A stretch of DNA of 58,460 nt from a bacterium. Its GTDB lineage: Bacteria > Bacillota > Clostridia > Lachnospirales > Lachnospiraceae. A model generated the notes under the pieces. The model did no database searches, had not been told where the DNA came from, and saw nothing but the letters and a program-made list of their open reading frames with translations. The position numbers were made by a program, and so were the translations under genes. Position 1 is the first letter of the stretch. The number at the start of each line of letters is the position of its first letter. The stretch is taken from positions 1 to 58,460 of the forward strand of contig JAQYCU010000049.1 in the NCBI GenBank assembly GCA_028724545.1, read 5' to 3'. Of the stretch, positions 24,648-33,960 are shown one piece after another.

Positions 24648-25595
24648 ATGTATCAAATGTTACTTCATTACATAATGCCCAATCAGATTACAATGCTTGG
24701 TGTATTATTTGCATTTTTAATCACATTTTTGTGTCTGCGTTTCCCATTCTCTTTTTTACCAAAAGACCAGGGAAGAGAATTTGCAATCAATGGTTCCCTG
24801 TCAAAGGGAAAAATCCGTGGCGTTGGCTTAATACTGACAGCATGCTTTATTGTCAGCACGCTGCTTTTTCTGCCAATCAGCCGGGAATATATTGTATATT
24901 GCATTTTGCTGTTTGCCATGATGTTAAGTGGATATTTAGATGATGCATCCAAAAATCCGTGGAGTGATTATAAAAAAGGTGCCATCGATTTGATTCTGGC
25001 ATTGCTGACAATGTGGAATTTTGTAAATTATAATACGACAACGATTCATTTTGGCAGTATGGCATGGAATATTCCGGTGCCGGTTTATTTCATACTGGGT
25101 GTTATCTTAATCTGGGTATCCATCAATGTTACAAACTGTTCAGATGGTGTGGATGGCCTTTGTGCCAGCTTGTGCTGTGTGTCATTAACAGCATTTACGG
25201 TACTGTTCCCAAAAGAACTGGGAAGCTACGGTGCAACCTGTCTGATTTTTGTTTCCATTCTGCTGGCATATCTTTGTTTTAACTCACAGCCAAGCAGTAT
25301 GTTAATGGGAGATGCCGGTTCAAGGGCATTAGGATTTTATCTGGCTGTTATCGCAATGAAAACAGGACATCCGTTTATCTATTTGTTACTGGCTGCCGTG
25401 CTGATTGTAGATGGTGGAATTGGTCTGGTAAAGATTTTCCTGCTTCGTTTTTTGAAAATATCGATTTTGAAAAATACAAGAACACCATTGCATGACCACG
25501 CAAGAAAAGAAAGAGGCTGGTCGGATACACAGGTAGTATTCCGGTTTGCGATTATACAGATTTTGTTTGTTTTAATTGCCTATTTTATACAGTAA
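24648..25595 (+). CDS. MraY/WecA-type phospho-sugar transferase
   Basis: A 315-residue integral membrane enzyme of the polyprenyl-phosphate N-acetylhexosamine-1-phosphate transferase superfamily. The catalytic signatures are present: SGYLDDASKNPW (aspartate pair), NVTNCSDGVDGL, MGDAGSRALG and the late TPLHDHARKERGW loop, which corresponds to the HHHxE-type motif. About nine hydrophobic helices are visible. AAGGAGG precedes the start. It is not beside other peptidoglycan genes, so it is either the cell's mraY in an unusual place or a paralog for another envelope glycan. The HDHARKERGW loop resembles MraY more than WecA. Confidence 0.82.
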   Translation: MYQMLLHYIMPNQITMLGVLFAFLITFLCLRFPFSFLPKDQGREFAINGSLSKGKIRGVGLILTACFIVSTLLFLPISREYIVYCILLFAMMLSGYLDDASKNPWSDYKKGAIDLILALLTMWNFVNYNTTTIHFGSMAWNIPVPVYFILGVILIWVSINVTNCSDGVDGLCASLCCVSLTAFTVLFPKELGSYGATCLIFVSILLAYLCFNSQPSSMLMGDAGSRALGFYLAVIAMKTGHPFIYLLLAAVLIVDGGIGLVKIFLLRFLKISILKNTRTPLHDHARKERGWSDTQVVFRFAIIQILFVLIAYFIQ

Positions 25596-25706
25596 TGCTA
25601 CAGACTTTTCCGGGCAATGAGGTTTGTCATCTTATGCTTACAATTTTGGATGATTTATGGCAAACAACAGTTTAAACAGTAAAAAGAAAGGCTAGGGTAA
25701 GTATTT

Positions 25707-27233
25707 ATGAATACTAGAACACTGGGAATACTTGCCGTAATCATTTTTTATTTGATTATGATGGTTACGATAGGCATTATCTATTCCAAAAAGAACAATG
25801 ATGTAAATGATTTTTATCTGGGTGGCAGAAAACTCGGTCCACTTGTAACAGCGATGAGTGCTGAGGCTTCTGATATGAGCAGCTGGCTTTTGATGGGACT
25901 TCCCGGCGTTGCTTATCTGTCAGGTGTTGCTGATGCCGGATGGACTGCTATCGGTCTTGGTATTGGCACGTATTTGAACTGGCTTTTCGTTGCAAAACGT
26001 CTGCGCCGTTATAGTCACAAGGCGAATAATTCCATTACCATTCCGGAATTTTTCTCTAACCGTTATCGTGACACAAGTCATATCATTTCTGCCATAGCAG
26101 CAATTATTATTGTTATTTTCTTTGTACCATATACAGCTTCTGGCTTTGCAGCGTGTGGTAAACTATTCGGAACACTTTTTAATGCTCCGTATCTGCCAAT
26201 GATGATTCTTAGTGCTGTCATTATTGTTGCTTATACTGCTCTGGGTGGTTTCCTTGCAGCAAGTACTACTGATTTGATTCAGAGCATCGTTATGACAATC
26301 GCATTAATTATTGTTGTTATTTTCGGTGTTTCACTTGCCGGAGGACCGGATGTTGTATTAGAAAATGCAAAATCATTATCCGGATATCTGTCTATGACAA
26401 AAATGCATGATGTTACAACCGGACAGTCCTCTCCGTATGGATTTCTTACGATTATTTCTACACTGGCATGGGGACTCGGCTACTTTGGTATGCCGCACAT
26501 CCTGTTACGTTTTATGGGAATTGAAGATGAAAATAAATTAAAACTTTCCAGACGAATCGCAACGGTCTGGGTAACGATTTCTATGTTTGTCGCTATTGGT
26601 ATCGGTATTATCGGATACAGTGTTTCACAGGCAGGTCATATCGACGTATTTACGGATTCGTCACAGTCAGAAACGCTGATTATTAAAATTGCAATACTGT
26701 TAAGCAAGCATGGTGTTCTTGCAGTTATTCTTGCCGGTCTGATTATGGCCGGAATACTTGCCTGTACGATGTCAACATCCGATTCACAGCTTTTGGCAGC
26801 ATCTTCCAGCGTATCGCAGAACCTGTTGCATGATGTATTTAAAATCAATCTTTCCCAAAAAGCATCTATGGTTGTTGCAAGACTGACAGTAGTTGTTATC
26901 GCGCTTGTCGGTGTCTTTATTGCACGTGACCCGAACAGCTCAGTATTTAATATTGTTTCCTTTGCATGGGCAGGCTTTGGTGCTTCTTTCGGCCCGGTTA
27001 TGCTGTTTTCACTTTTCTGGAAACGCTCCAATAAATATGGTGCGCTTGCCGGTATGCTCGTTGGTGGTGTAATGGTATTTGTATGGAAATATCTGCTTCG
27101 CCCTCTTGGTGGTGTATGGGATATTTACGAATTGCTTCCTGCATTTATTCTGGCAAGTATTGCCATTGTTGTTGTCAGTCTTCTGACTCCACCACCATCA
27201 AAGGAAATTGTAGAAGAATTTGAATCTGTTTAA
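25707..27233 (+). CDS. putP: Sodium/proline-type symporter (SSS family)
   Basis: A 508-residue transporter of the solute:sodium symporter family with about 13 hydrophobic helices. The N-terminus has DFYLGGRKLGPLVTAMSAEA and ASDMSSWLLMGLPGVAYLSG, both characteristic of PutP; the SSS signature continues in ALGGFLAASTTDLIQSIVM. The coupling ion is expected to be Na+ and the substrate L-proline by family resemblance. The gene stands alone, and no proline catabolic genes are nearby, so osmoprotection or nutrition are both possible. Confidence 0.88.
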   Translation: MNTRTLGILAVIIFYLIMMVTIGIIYSKKNNDVNDFYLGGRKLGPLVTAMSAEASDMSSWLLMGLPGVAYLSGVADAGWTAIGLGIGTYLNWLFVAKRLRRYSHKANNSITIPEFFSNRYRDTSHIISAIAAIIIVIFFVPYTASGFAACGKLFGTLFNAPYLPMMILSAVIIVAYTALGGFLAASTTDLIQSIVMTIALIIVVIFGVSLAGGPDVVLENAKSLSGYLSMTKMHDVTTGQSSPYGFLTIISTLAWGLGYFGMPHILLRFMGIEDENKLKLSRRIATVWVTISMFVAIGIGIIGYSVSQAGHIDVFTDSSQSETLIIKIAILLSKHGVLAVILAGLIMAGILACTMSTSDSQLLAASSSVSQNLLHDVFKINLSQKASMVVARLTVVVIALVGVFIARDPNSSVFNIVSFAWAGFGASFGPVMLFSLFWKRSNKYGALAGMLVGGVMVFVWKYLLRPLGGVWDIYELLPAFILASIAIVVVSLLTPPPSKEIVEEFESV

Positions 27234-27242
27234 TTGTTTTGA

Positions 27243-27270
27243 CCAGAGTTCACTGGCGTGGACTCTGGCC
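27243..27270 (+). repeat. Imperfect palindrome ending in GTGGACTCTGGC, repeated at 31676
   Basis: ACCAGAGT (27242-27249) and ACTCTGGC (27262-27269) can pair around a loop just after putP. The 12-base word GTGGACTCTGGC at 27258-27269 occurs again at 31676-31687, so the two copies bracket the large surface-protein gene. No T-run follows here. Confidence 0.5.
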
Positions 27271-27424
27271 AATAAGGATACTGAATCTGGCAGTATAAGA
27301 CTTCTGTAGCTGTCAGAAATGCAGATTGTGTTCTGCAAAAAATCTTCTAAAAAAGAAAAACAACGATAGGTCAATGACCTATAATGTTCTTATAACAAAT
27401 ATTCTAAGAAAGGGGGTTTTCCCT

Positions 27425-30400
27425 ATGAAAGTTACTTTATTGAAACGGTGCTCTGTTTCACGCCCGCAGAAGCACTGTAAAAAAATACTCGTTTCTTTCA
27501 TCCTGCTGTTCTGTATGGCTGCTGCTTTTTCCTTCTTTTCCCTGAAAAAGGCAGATGCTCTTACTTTTAAAACGGCAACCATAGGGGATGTTACCTGGGG
27601 GTATCTTATTGATAACGGAATTAAGAACGGGCCTGCTTCTCGGGTTCAAATATATGGTCAGGATATTGCACAGTCCCTTGTCATCCCAGCGTCCTTTACG
27701 GATGAGTATGGCACGTACGACGTGGTCAGTATCGGTCAAGGAACCGTAAGCAATGAGGATTCTTTCCTTCAAAAGTGCACTATTAGTAACATCATCGACA
27801 TAGATGCTTCAGCCTGTACAAAACTAAAAAAAGTCAATGATTTCAGTTTATACGAGCGTGCTTATGTACGTTCTTTTATTTTACCCAAAAACGTGGAATA
27901 TTACGGGGCGTATGTTCTGTCGGGATGTGTTGGCACTACGGTAACCCTCCCGAATCCTAACGTAACCTTCGGGGGAACCTATGATGGTGATGCAACCTTT
28001 CGTGTGCCGGTTCCATCCTCTGCCGTGGATTTTGTGGGAAAAACATATGGGGACAAAAAGATTCTTCCTGACGGCACCACGCCATTCCGTATTGACCTGT
28101 CTTATGACGGCGTGGATGGGGAGAAGAAGGTAAGAAGGGATTATGTCTATTTGTGTGATTCCTATAATAAGGAAGATAATGTACTGGGAGCCGTGGCATC
28201 CCTTACGGAACTTCCCGAAAAAACAACCTATGACTTTACCGGCTTTTACCGTTCCACGGACGCTGCCGGAAAAGGCGAGGGGGAAAAGTACATTGATGAA
28301 CGCGGAAAACTGGTTTCTTCCGTAACCTTTGACGGGGACATGACCCTGTATGCCGGCTTTGTGCCGAAAAAATATAAGATTTCATATGGTAACCTTGATG
28401 GCAGTGAAACGTCAACCGATACCTTTTATGGTTCCTATACCTATGGAACAGGCTGCAGACTGCCTGCAGACATTAAGAAGGAAGGCTACTCTTTTGCGGG
28501 ATGGTATACCACGGAAGATTTTCAGGAAGACACAAGGATTCTTGAAATCCCTGCCTCTGCCTCCGGTGTTTATAAACTGTATGCCAGATGGATACCCGTC
28601 CATTACCGTGTTGTCCTGGATAAGAATACGGAAGACGAAAATGTGACCGGTACCTTTGAAGACATTGATGCCGTTTATGATACGGCATTCACGCTCCCGG
28701 ATAAAACCTATGAAAGACCGGGCTACGTTTTCACGGGCTGGAAGGTGCAGGGAAAGGATACGGTATTTGGGAAAGGACAGACCGTTAACGGAAACCTTGC
28801 CTCCGGCAGTGGCGTGACGGTAAGGCTTCTGGCTCAGTGGGAGGCCGGTACCGGCACGGAATATACCGTTAATTGTGTCTATGAGGGACTCACGGAAGAC
28901 GGAAACGTGACCGAATCCCACGTATATACGGGCACCACCGATACCGTGGTAAGCCCTGACCCTGCTTTGTGGAAAAGAGCAGGCTTTGTCACTCCTGTAA
29001 AACAGTCCCTGACCATTAAGGGAACGGCAGATGCCGTCCTTACCTATACTTATAAAAGACAGGAATATCACGTTACCTTAAATACCGCGGATGGCATAAA
29101 CGCCCTGTCCCTTACCGACGGCTCCGTCACAAGGACACAGGCGGGAAGTTACGCATATCTGTACGGACAGAAGATAAGTTTCTCCTGTACCGTATCCCCG
29201 GGCTATACCTTTGAAAAGTGGACGGTTACGGCAGGAAGTGTTTCTTCGGAATTAAATAACGGCGTGCCTGCAGGATGCATTACGGTCGGCACGTCCGATG
29301 TGGTGCTGACACCGTCCGTTTCGGCCAATGCTGATACACAATATACCGTCCGTTGTGTCTATAAGGGACTGCCGGGAACGGAAGATGAAGTAACGGAACA
29401 TACATTTACGGGCATTACCGGTTCCCTGGTATTCCCGGGACCTTCACGCTGGAAAAAGGAAGGCTTTTCCACACCGGAAGTAAAAAGCCTTGCCGTTGCA
29501 GGCGACGGAAAGGCAGTCCTTACCTATACCTATAACAGAATGCAGTATGCCGTTTCTGTCGAAAAAGGCACGGGCGTTTCAAACGTGCAGGGGGAAGGAA
29601 CGTATTATTTCGGCCAGAAGGTAACCCTTTCCTTTGACACGCAAGACGGATATGCACCGGACGGTTTTACATATGAATCGGCTTCCGTGACCGGTGCCGT
29701 GCAGACGGAAAATTCCCTGGTATTTACACTGGGTGCCGAAGATGCCGTCGTTTCTGCAAAGGCACTGCCAAGAACCTACCCCCTGGAATATGTCTTAAAC
29801 GGTGGAACCGTTAAGGGGGACTGCCCGGAAGAATATACCCACGGAAAGGAAACCACTCTTCCTGCAAATGTCACAAAGGCAGGATTCCGTTTCCTCGGCT
29901 GGTATCTTGATGAAAAATTTACGGGCGACCCGGTAAAAACCATAGGAAAAACGGAAACGGGCTATATTACCCTCTATGCAAGATACGGCACGGGCAATTA
30001 CACTATTTCCTATGATACCGACGGCGGAACCATACAGTCCGGCAGTGTCACGGAATATAAGTTCAATAACCCGGTTACCCTTCCTTCCGATGTTACCAAA
30101 AAAGGATATACCTTCCTCGGCTGGTGGGACGGCGAAAAAATGGTAAAGGAAATTTCTGCCTCTGATTACGGCGATAAGGAATTTCTTGCACTGTGGCAGG
30201 ATAACGCAAGTACCCGTGTAAACATTCCTGACGGGGACGGTTATGAATTTGACACGGACGGTACGGACGTGGCAAAGGCAGCATATCCGGAAAATTCCGA
30301 TACCGGTTATTACTATACGAAACTCAGCACGGTGGAAAAAACCATTTACGGCGCACTTTTTAATTATTACCGTTTTATCCCGGAAAAGAAGGAACTCGGA

Positions 30401-31648
30401 AATACAGACAGTGTCCTTGTCAGTGCTGACAGCCGTTATGCAAAGGAAAATGCCTACAATGCAGCTGCCGCAATGATTCTTGACCATCCGGAAATCTTCT
30501 GGCTGCGTTACCTCGTATTCGCAGGATGTACCGAAAACGACGGAACGTGGTACGGACGTTTCACTCCCGTCTGGGCATATGATGAAACCATGGCAAAGGC
30601 TGATGCCATTTCCTACCACGGTTACTTCGTTACCGGCCTTTCCGATATTGGCATTAAGACTGCCGATACGGCATATGACAAAGTAAGAAAAATTCATGAT
30701 TATATCGTAAAATACTACAGTTATAATAATACGGGTTATACCCTCAATGAAAAAACGGCCAATGACACACGCTCCGTCGGCAGGATGCTAAGTTCCAAAA
30801 CCGGCTGCTGTGAAGGCTATGCAGGCCTCTTTAAGGTTTATTGTGATTATTATGGCATTAAGTGTATTGAAGTGGTAAGCGATTCCCATATGTGGAATAT
30901 GGTTACCCTTGACGGAAAAACCTGGTATGGCGTGGATGTTACCTCGGATGATTCCTGGGCAAACCGTGCTTTCTTCCTGAAAGGCACATCCGTCTTCTCC
31001 GAAAGCAATGATAAGATATTTAAAATCACAAATGAGTTTTATACCACATCTGCCTATGGAAAGTTTGCAGCACCTGCCGTGTCAAAGACAGACTATGGCA
31101 CTTCAAAGCCTTCTGCAGCATCCAAGACAGATACGGCACTGCCAAAGAAAAATACAAAACATACCGTTTCCGGCATTACATATGCCATTACAAAAACGGG
31201 CAGGACGGGTGGTACCGTATCCGTGGCAGGATTGAAGAAAAAAACCGTTGTGTCGGTAACCATTCCTTCCACGGTAAAAATCAGCGGCTGTACCTTCAAG
31301 GTAACGGCAGTAAATGCAAACGCATTAAAAGGCTGTAAGAAACTAAAGAAAGTGACCGTGGGCGCAAATGTGACAAAGATAGGCAACAAAGCCTTTGCCG
31401 GAAACAGGAAACTGGCCACAGTCATTATCAGGGGAAAGAAACTGGCCACAATCGGCACAAAAGCCTTTTATGGGTGCAGAAGCCTGAAGAAACTTGTCCT
31501 AAAAACCACAGTTCTGAAGAAGGTTGGAAAAGATGCCATTAAAGGCATCCATAAAAAAGCCATCATAGACGTACCGAAACAGAGCGTCAGAAAATACAGA
31601 AAACTCTTCGGGAAGAAAGGCTATGCAAAGGGCATGAAGATAAAATAA
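27425..31648 (+). CDS. Large secreted protein: InlB-type repeats, transglutaminase-like domain, BspA-like LRRs
   Basis: A 1407-residue exported protein. GGGGG at 27413-27417 sets the start, and a signal peptide covers about residues 1-41 (KILVSFILLFCMAAAFSFF, then KKADA). A short leucine-rich region (about 85-170) is followed by several Listeria-Bacteroides (InlB B-type) repeats with GYSFAGWYT, GYVFTGWKV, GFRFLGWYL and GYTFLGWWD. Two MucBP-like repeats have YTVNCVYEGL and YTVRCVYKGL. A transglutaminase-like domain (about 1085-1180) has Cys1129 in TGCCEGYA, His1155 in SHMWNM and Asp1171 in GVDVTSDD, a complete catalytic triad. BspA-like LRRs close the protein (about 1290-1400). No LPXTG or other sorting anchor is seen. 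Base composition is visibly richer in C and G than neighbouring genes, suggesting acquisition. Likely role: adhesion or peptide hydrolysis at the surface. Confidence 0.88.
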   Translation: MKVTLLKRCSVSRPQKHCKKILVSFILLFCMAAAFSFFSLKKADALTFKTATIGDVTWGYLIDNGIKNGPASRVQIYGQDIAQSLVIPASFTDEYGTYDVVSIGQGTVSNEDSFLQKCTISNIIDIDASACTKLKKVNDFSLYERAYVRSFILPKNVEYYGAYVLSGCVGTTVTLPNPNVTFGGTYDGDATFRVPVPSSAVDFVGKTYGDKKILPDGTTPFRIDLSYDGVDGEKKVRRDYVYLCDSYNKEDNVLGAVASLTELPEKTTYDFTGFYRSTDAAGKGEGEKYIDERGKLVSSVTFDGDMTLYAGFVPKKYKISYGNLDGSETSTDTFYGSYTYGTGCRLPADIKKEGYSFAGWYTTEDFQEDTRILEIPASASGVYKLYARWIPVHYRVVLDKNTEDENVTGTFEDIDAVYDTAFTLPDKTYERPGYVFTGWKVQGKDTVFGKGQTVNGNLASGSGVTVRLLAQWEAGTGTEYTVNCVYEGLTEDGNVTESHVYTGTTDTVVSPDPALWKRAGFVTPVKQSLTIKGTADAVLTYTYKRQEYHVTLNTADGINALSLTDGSVTRTQAGSYAYLYGQKISFSCTVSPGYTFEKWTVTAGSVSSELNNGVPAGCITVGTSDVVLTPSVSANADTQYTVRCVYKGLPGTEDEVTEHTFTGITGSLVFPGPSRWKKEGFSTPEVKSLAVAGDGKAVLTYTYNRMQYAVSVEKGTGVSNVQGEGTYYFGQKVTLSFDTQDGYAPDGFTYESASVTGAVQTENSLVFTLGAEDAVVSAKALPRTYPLEYVLNGGTVKGDCPEEYTHGKETTLPANVTKAGFRFLGWYLDEKFTGDPVKTIGKTETGYITLYARYGTGNYTISYDTDGGTIQSGSVTEYKFNNPVTLPSDVTKKGYTFLGWWDGEKMVKEISASDYGDKEFLALWQDNASTRVNIPDGDGYEFDTDGTDVAKAAYPENSDTGYYYTKLSTVEKTIYGALFNYYRFIPEKKELGNTDSVLVSADSRYAKENAYNAAAAMILDHPEIFWLRYLVFAGCTENDGTWYGRFTPVWAYDETMAKADAISYHGYFVTGLSDIGIKTADTAYDKVRKIHDYIVKYYSYNNTGYTLNEKTANDTRSVGRMLSSKTGCCEGYAGLFKVYCDYYGIKCIEVVSDSHMWNMVTLDGKTWYGVDVTSDDSWANRAFFLKGTSVFSESNDKIFKITNEFYTTSAYGKFAAPAVSKTDYGTSKPSAASKTDTALPKKNTKHTVSGITYAITKTGRTGGTVSVAGLKKKTVVSVTIPSTVKISGCTFKVTAVNANALKGCKKLKKVTVGANVTKIGNKAFAGNRKLATVIIRGKKLATIGTKAFYGCRSLKKLVLKTTVLKKVGKDAIKGIHKKAIIDVPKQSVRKYRKLFGKKGYAKGMKIK

Positions 31649-31730
31649 TACATAAAACAGGTTTCTTATTTTGTTGTGGACTCTGGCTACAGAATAGGTT
31701 AATATAATAGAAGATTTATGAAAGGAATAT

Positions 31731-31754
31731 GCTGCCACAAACAAAGGTGGCAGC
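31731..31754 (+). promoter_or_regulatory. Hairpin just upstream of the NSS transporter start
   Basis: GCTGCCAC (31731-31738) and GTGGCAGC (31747-31754) form a perfect 8-bp stem with an 8-base loop ending nine bases before the ATG at 31763. The only purine-rich binding site, AAAGGA, lies at 31721-31726, upstream of the stem. TATAAT at 31703-31708 is a possible -10 element, which would put the hairpin at the very 5' end of the mRNA. Confidence 0.5.
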
Positions 31755-31762
31755 TGGTAAAA

Positions 31763-33118
31763 ATGAAAGAAGAAAGAAGTAGTTTTAGTGGAAAATTAGG
31801 ATTTGTGCTGGCAGCAGCCGGAAGTGCAGTCGGCTTGGGAAATTTATGGAGATTTCCTTATCTGGCAGCACAGTACGGTGGTGGAATTTTTATTTTAGTA
31901 TATCTGATTCTTGCCGTTACATTTGGTTTTTCGCTTTTGATGATGGAAATATCTATAGGAAGAAAGACAAAAACCAGTGCAATCACAGCATATAAAAAAC
32001 TGCATAAGAAATTTGGTTTCTTAGGATATCTCGCAGCAGCAGTTCCGGTTATCATCCTGCCATATTATTGTGTTATTGGTGGATGGGTTTTAAAGTATAC
32101 GGCAACTTTTTTGTCGGGTGGTGTTTCCAATGCTGCTAAAGATAGTTATTTTACTAATTTTATCGGTTCCACTTATGCACCACTTATCTTCTTTGCCATT
32201 TTCTTATTGGCAACGACGATAGTAATATTAGGTGGTGTACAAAAAGGCGTAGAGCGTGTCAGCAAGATATTAATGCCGTTGTTACTGGTTATTACGGCAG
32301 GTGTCTGCATTTATGTCACATTTCTGCCGGGCGCAGGGGCGGGAATCCGTTATTATCTGCTGCCTGACTTTTCAAAGTTTTCATTGAAAACGATTTGTGC
32401 TGCAATGGGGCAGTTGTTTTTCTCAATGAGTATCGCAATGGGAATTATGGTCTGTTATGGTTCGTATGTAAAAGATGATGTTGATTTAGGAAAATCGGTC
32501 AACCAGATTGAAATATTTGATACGGTAGTAGCTTTGATGGCTGGTTTTATGATTGTACCTGCAGTTTATGTTTTCAGTGGGGAACAGGGACTTGCAACCA
32601 GTGGTGCCGGACTGATGTTTATGACACTGCCAAAAGTTTTTGATTCTATGGCATTTGGCAATATCATAGGAATCTGTTTCTTTGTGCTTGTGTTGTTGGC
32701 AGCACTTACCAGTTCAATTTCCGTTATGGAAGCCATTGTATCGATGATTATGGACCGTTTCCACATATCGCGTGTGAAGGCGTGCATTATTGTTTTTTGC
32801 TTTAGTCTTCTTCTTGGTGTTCCATCATCATTAGGAAATGGAATCTGGTCAAATATCAAATTGCTGGGAATGGACTTTTTGACATTCTTTGATTATGTTT
32901 CCAACAGTATCCTGATGCCACTTGTTGCACTCTTTTCTTGTATCCTGATTGGCTGGGTGCTTGGCACTCAAACAATAGAAGACGAAATAACAAAGAATGG
33001 CGAAAAATTTGGAAGACGCAAAATTTTCCGTGTTATGATTCGTTATGTGGCTCCGGTTTGCCTGATTATTATCCTGGTGTTCTATTCACTGGCACAGTTT
33101 GGCATTATCCAGTATTAA
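31763..33118 (+). CDS. Sodium-dependent transporter (NSS/SNF family)
   Basis: A 451-residue LeuT-fold transporter with about 11-12 helices. The N-terminus ERSSFSGKLGFVLAAAGSAV followed by GLGNLWRFPYLAA is the family signature, including the first sodium and substrate sites. The start at 31763 matches the normal family N-terminus. An in-frame ATG at 31718 would add an unusual MKGICCHKQRWQLVK extension that runs through a hairpin. Bacterial members carry amino acids, often tryptophan, tyrosine or leucine; the substrate cannot be read here. The C-terminus is short, without extra domains. Confidence 0.9.
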   Translation: MKEERSSFSGKLGFVLAAAGSAVGLGNLWRFPYLAAQYGGGIFILVYLILAVTFGFSLLMMEISIGRKTKTSAITAYKKLHKKFGFLGYLAAAVPVIILPYYCVIGGWVLKYTATFLSGGVSNAAKDSYFTNFIGSTYAPLIFFAIFLLATTIVILGGVQKGVERVSKILMPLLLVITAGVCIYVTFLPGAGAGIRYYLLPDFSKFSLKTICAAMGQLFFSMSIAMGIMVCYGSYVKDDVDLGKSVNQIEIFDTVVALMAGFMIVPAVYVFSGEQGLATSGAGLMFMTLPKVFDSMAFGNIIGICFFVLVLLAALTSSISVMEAIVSMIMDRFHISRVKACIIVFCFSLLLGVPSSLGNGIWSNIKLLGMDFLTFFDYVSNSILMPLVALFSCILIGWVLGTQTIEDEITKNGEKFGRRKIFRVMIRYVAPVCLIIILVFYSLAQFGIIQY

Positions 33119-33245
33119 GCACAGCAGAAAGATAATTGTGTGTTCTGTTTTGCTGTGTGCAGGGAAAAAGACGATTTTCTATTTTGTTTCACTGCAGCAG
33201 AAAAAATATTTTTATTTTTTACTTACATCACAAAAAAATTTGATT

Positions 33246-33331
33246 TATAATAAGAAATAGAGATTGCAGATGCGATAAGACGTTGTAAAAGACCGTTTCA
33301 CTTGTAATTACTTGTGTTAGGTCTTTTACTT
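33246..33331 (+). promoter_or_regulatory. Promoter and leader hairpin of the CarD-like gene
   Basis: TATAAT (33246-33251) with a weak TTACAT 17 bases upstream begins a leader. Within it, GTAAAAGACC (33285-33294) pairs perfectly with GGTCTTTTAC (33320-33329), giving a 10-bp stem that ends 21 bases before the start codon and contains a short T-run. It could be a partial terminator or attenuator. Confidence 0.5.
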
Positions 33332-33350
33332 TGTTAAGAGGAGGAAGAAT

Positions 33351-33857
33351 ATGTTTCAGGTTGGAGATTATATTGTCTACGGCAGCAGTGGTGTATGTGA
33401 AGTAAAAAATGTTGGAACAATGGATATGTCCGGAATAGCAAAGGGAAGACTCTATTATACGTTATTGCCGGTATATTCAAATGGCAGTACAATTTATACA
33501 CCTGTTGATAATGAAAAAATTGTAATGAGAAAGATTCTGACAAAAGAGGAGGCAATGGAACGGATTAGACAGATTCCGGAAATAGAGCCATTGTGGATAG
33601 CAGATGAAAAAAAGAGAGAAGAAAGCTATAAAGAAGCAATGAAAACCTGCAGTTTTGAGAATCTGATTAAGATTATTAAAACATTATATTTAAGAAGACA
33701 GTCTCGTCTGGCAGGTGGAAAGAAATTAGCGACAATTGATGAACGATATCTGAAAATGGCAGAAGACGGTCTGTACGGCGAACTTGCCATTTCGCTTGAT
33801 ATGAAAAAAGAGGAGATGGAAGCGTTTATTACAAAGCAAGTAGAGCAGACATCTTGA
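33351..33857 (+). CDS. CarD-family transcriptional regulator
   Basis: A 168-residue protein. The N-terminal RNA polymerase interaction domain (about 1-60: FQVGDYIVYGSSGVCEV, YYTLLPVYSNGSTIYTPVDN) is the CarD/TRCF Tudor-like fold. A helical C-terminal part (about 65-160) has the conserved LYLRRQSRL segment of clostridial family members. CarD proteins bind RNA polymerase beta at promoters and tune initiation, often at rRNA promoters in actinobacteria; the role in Firmicutes is less defined. GGAGGAAG precedes the ATG. A terminator follows 7 bases after the stop. Confidence 0.9.
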   Translation: MFQVGDYIVYGSSGVCEVKNVGTMDMSGIAKGRLYYTLLPVYSNGSTIYTPVDNEKIVMRKILTKEEAMERIRQIPEIEPLWIADEKKREESYKEAMKTCSFENLIKIIKTLYLRRQSRLAGGKKLATIDERYLKMAEDGLYGELAISLDMKKEEMEAFITKQVEQTS

Positions 33858-33863
33858 CAAAAG

Positions 33864-33906
33864 TCCCCTAATCGTGGTTTACTTAATAGATTAGGGGATA
33901 TTTTAT
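33864..33906 (+). terminator. Terminator after the CarD-like gene
   Basis: TCCCCTAATC (33864-33873) pairs perfectly with GATTAGGGGA (33889-33898), followed by TATTTTATT. A second short stem, GCGTTG (33912-33917) with CAACGC (33939-33944), follows, and the word CAAAAGTCCCC occurs in front of both. Confidence 0.75.
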
Positions 33907-33960
33907 TGAAAGCGTTGCAAAAGTCCCCCTACGTTTGACAACGCAGAAAAGAGGTATTTT

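Noticed and set aside
29795-30697. 300-codon minus-strand open frame inside the surface-protein gene
   Set aside because: It is an antisense shadow caused by the GC-rich codon pattern of the real gene; it has no binding site or recognisable domain.
33854-33859. TTGACA as promoter of the TrpXYZ-like operon
   Set aside because: No acceptable -10 element lies 16-18 bases downstream, and the site overlaps the CarD-like stop codon and its terminator stem.
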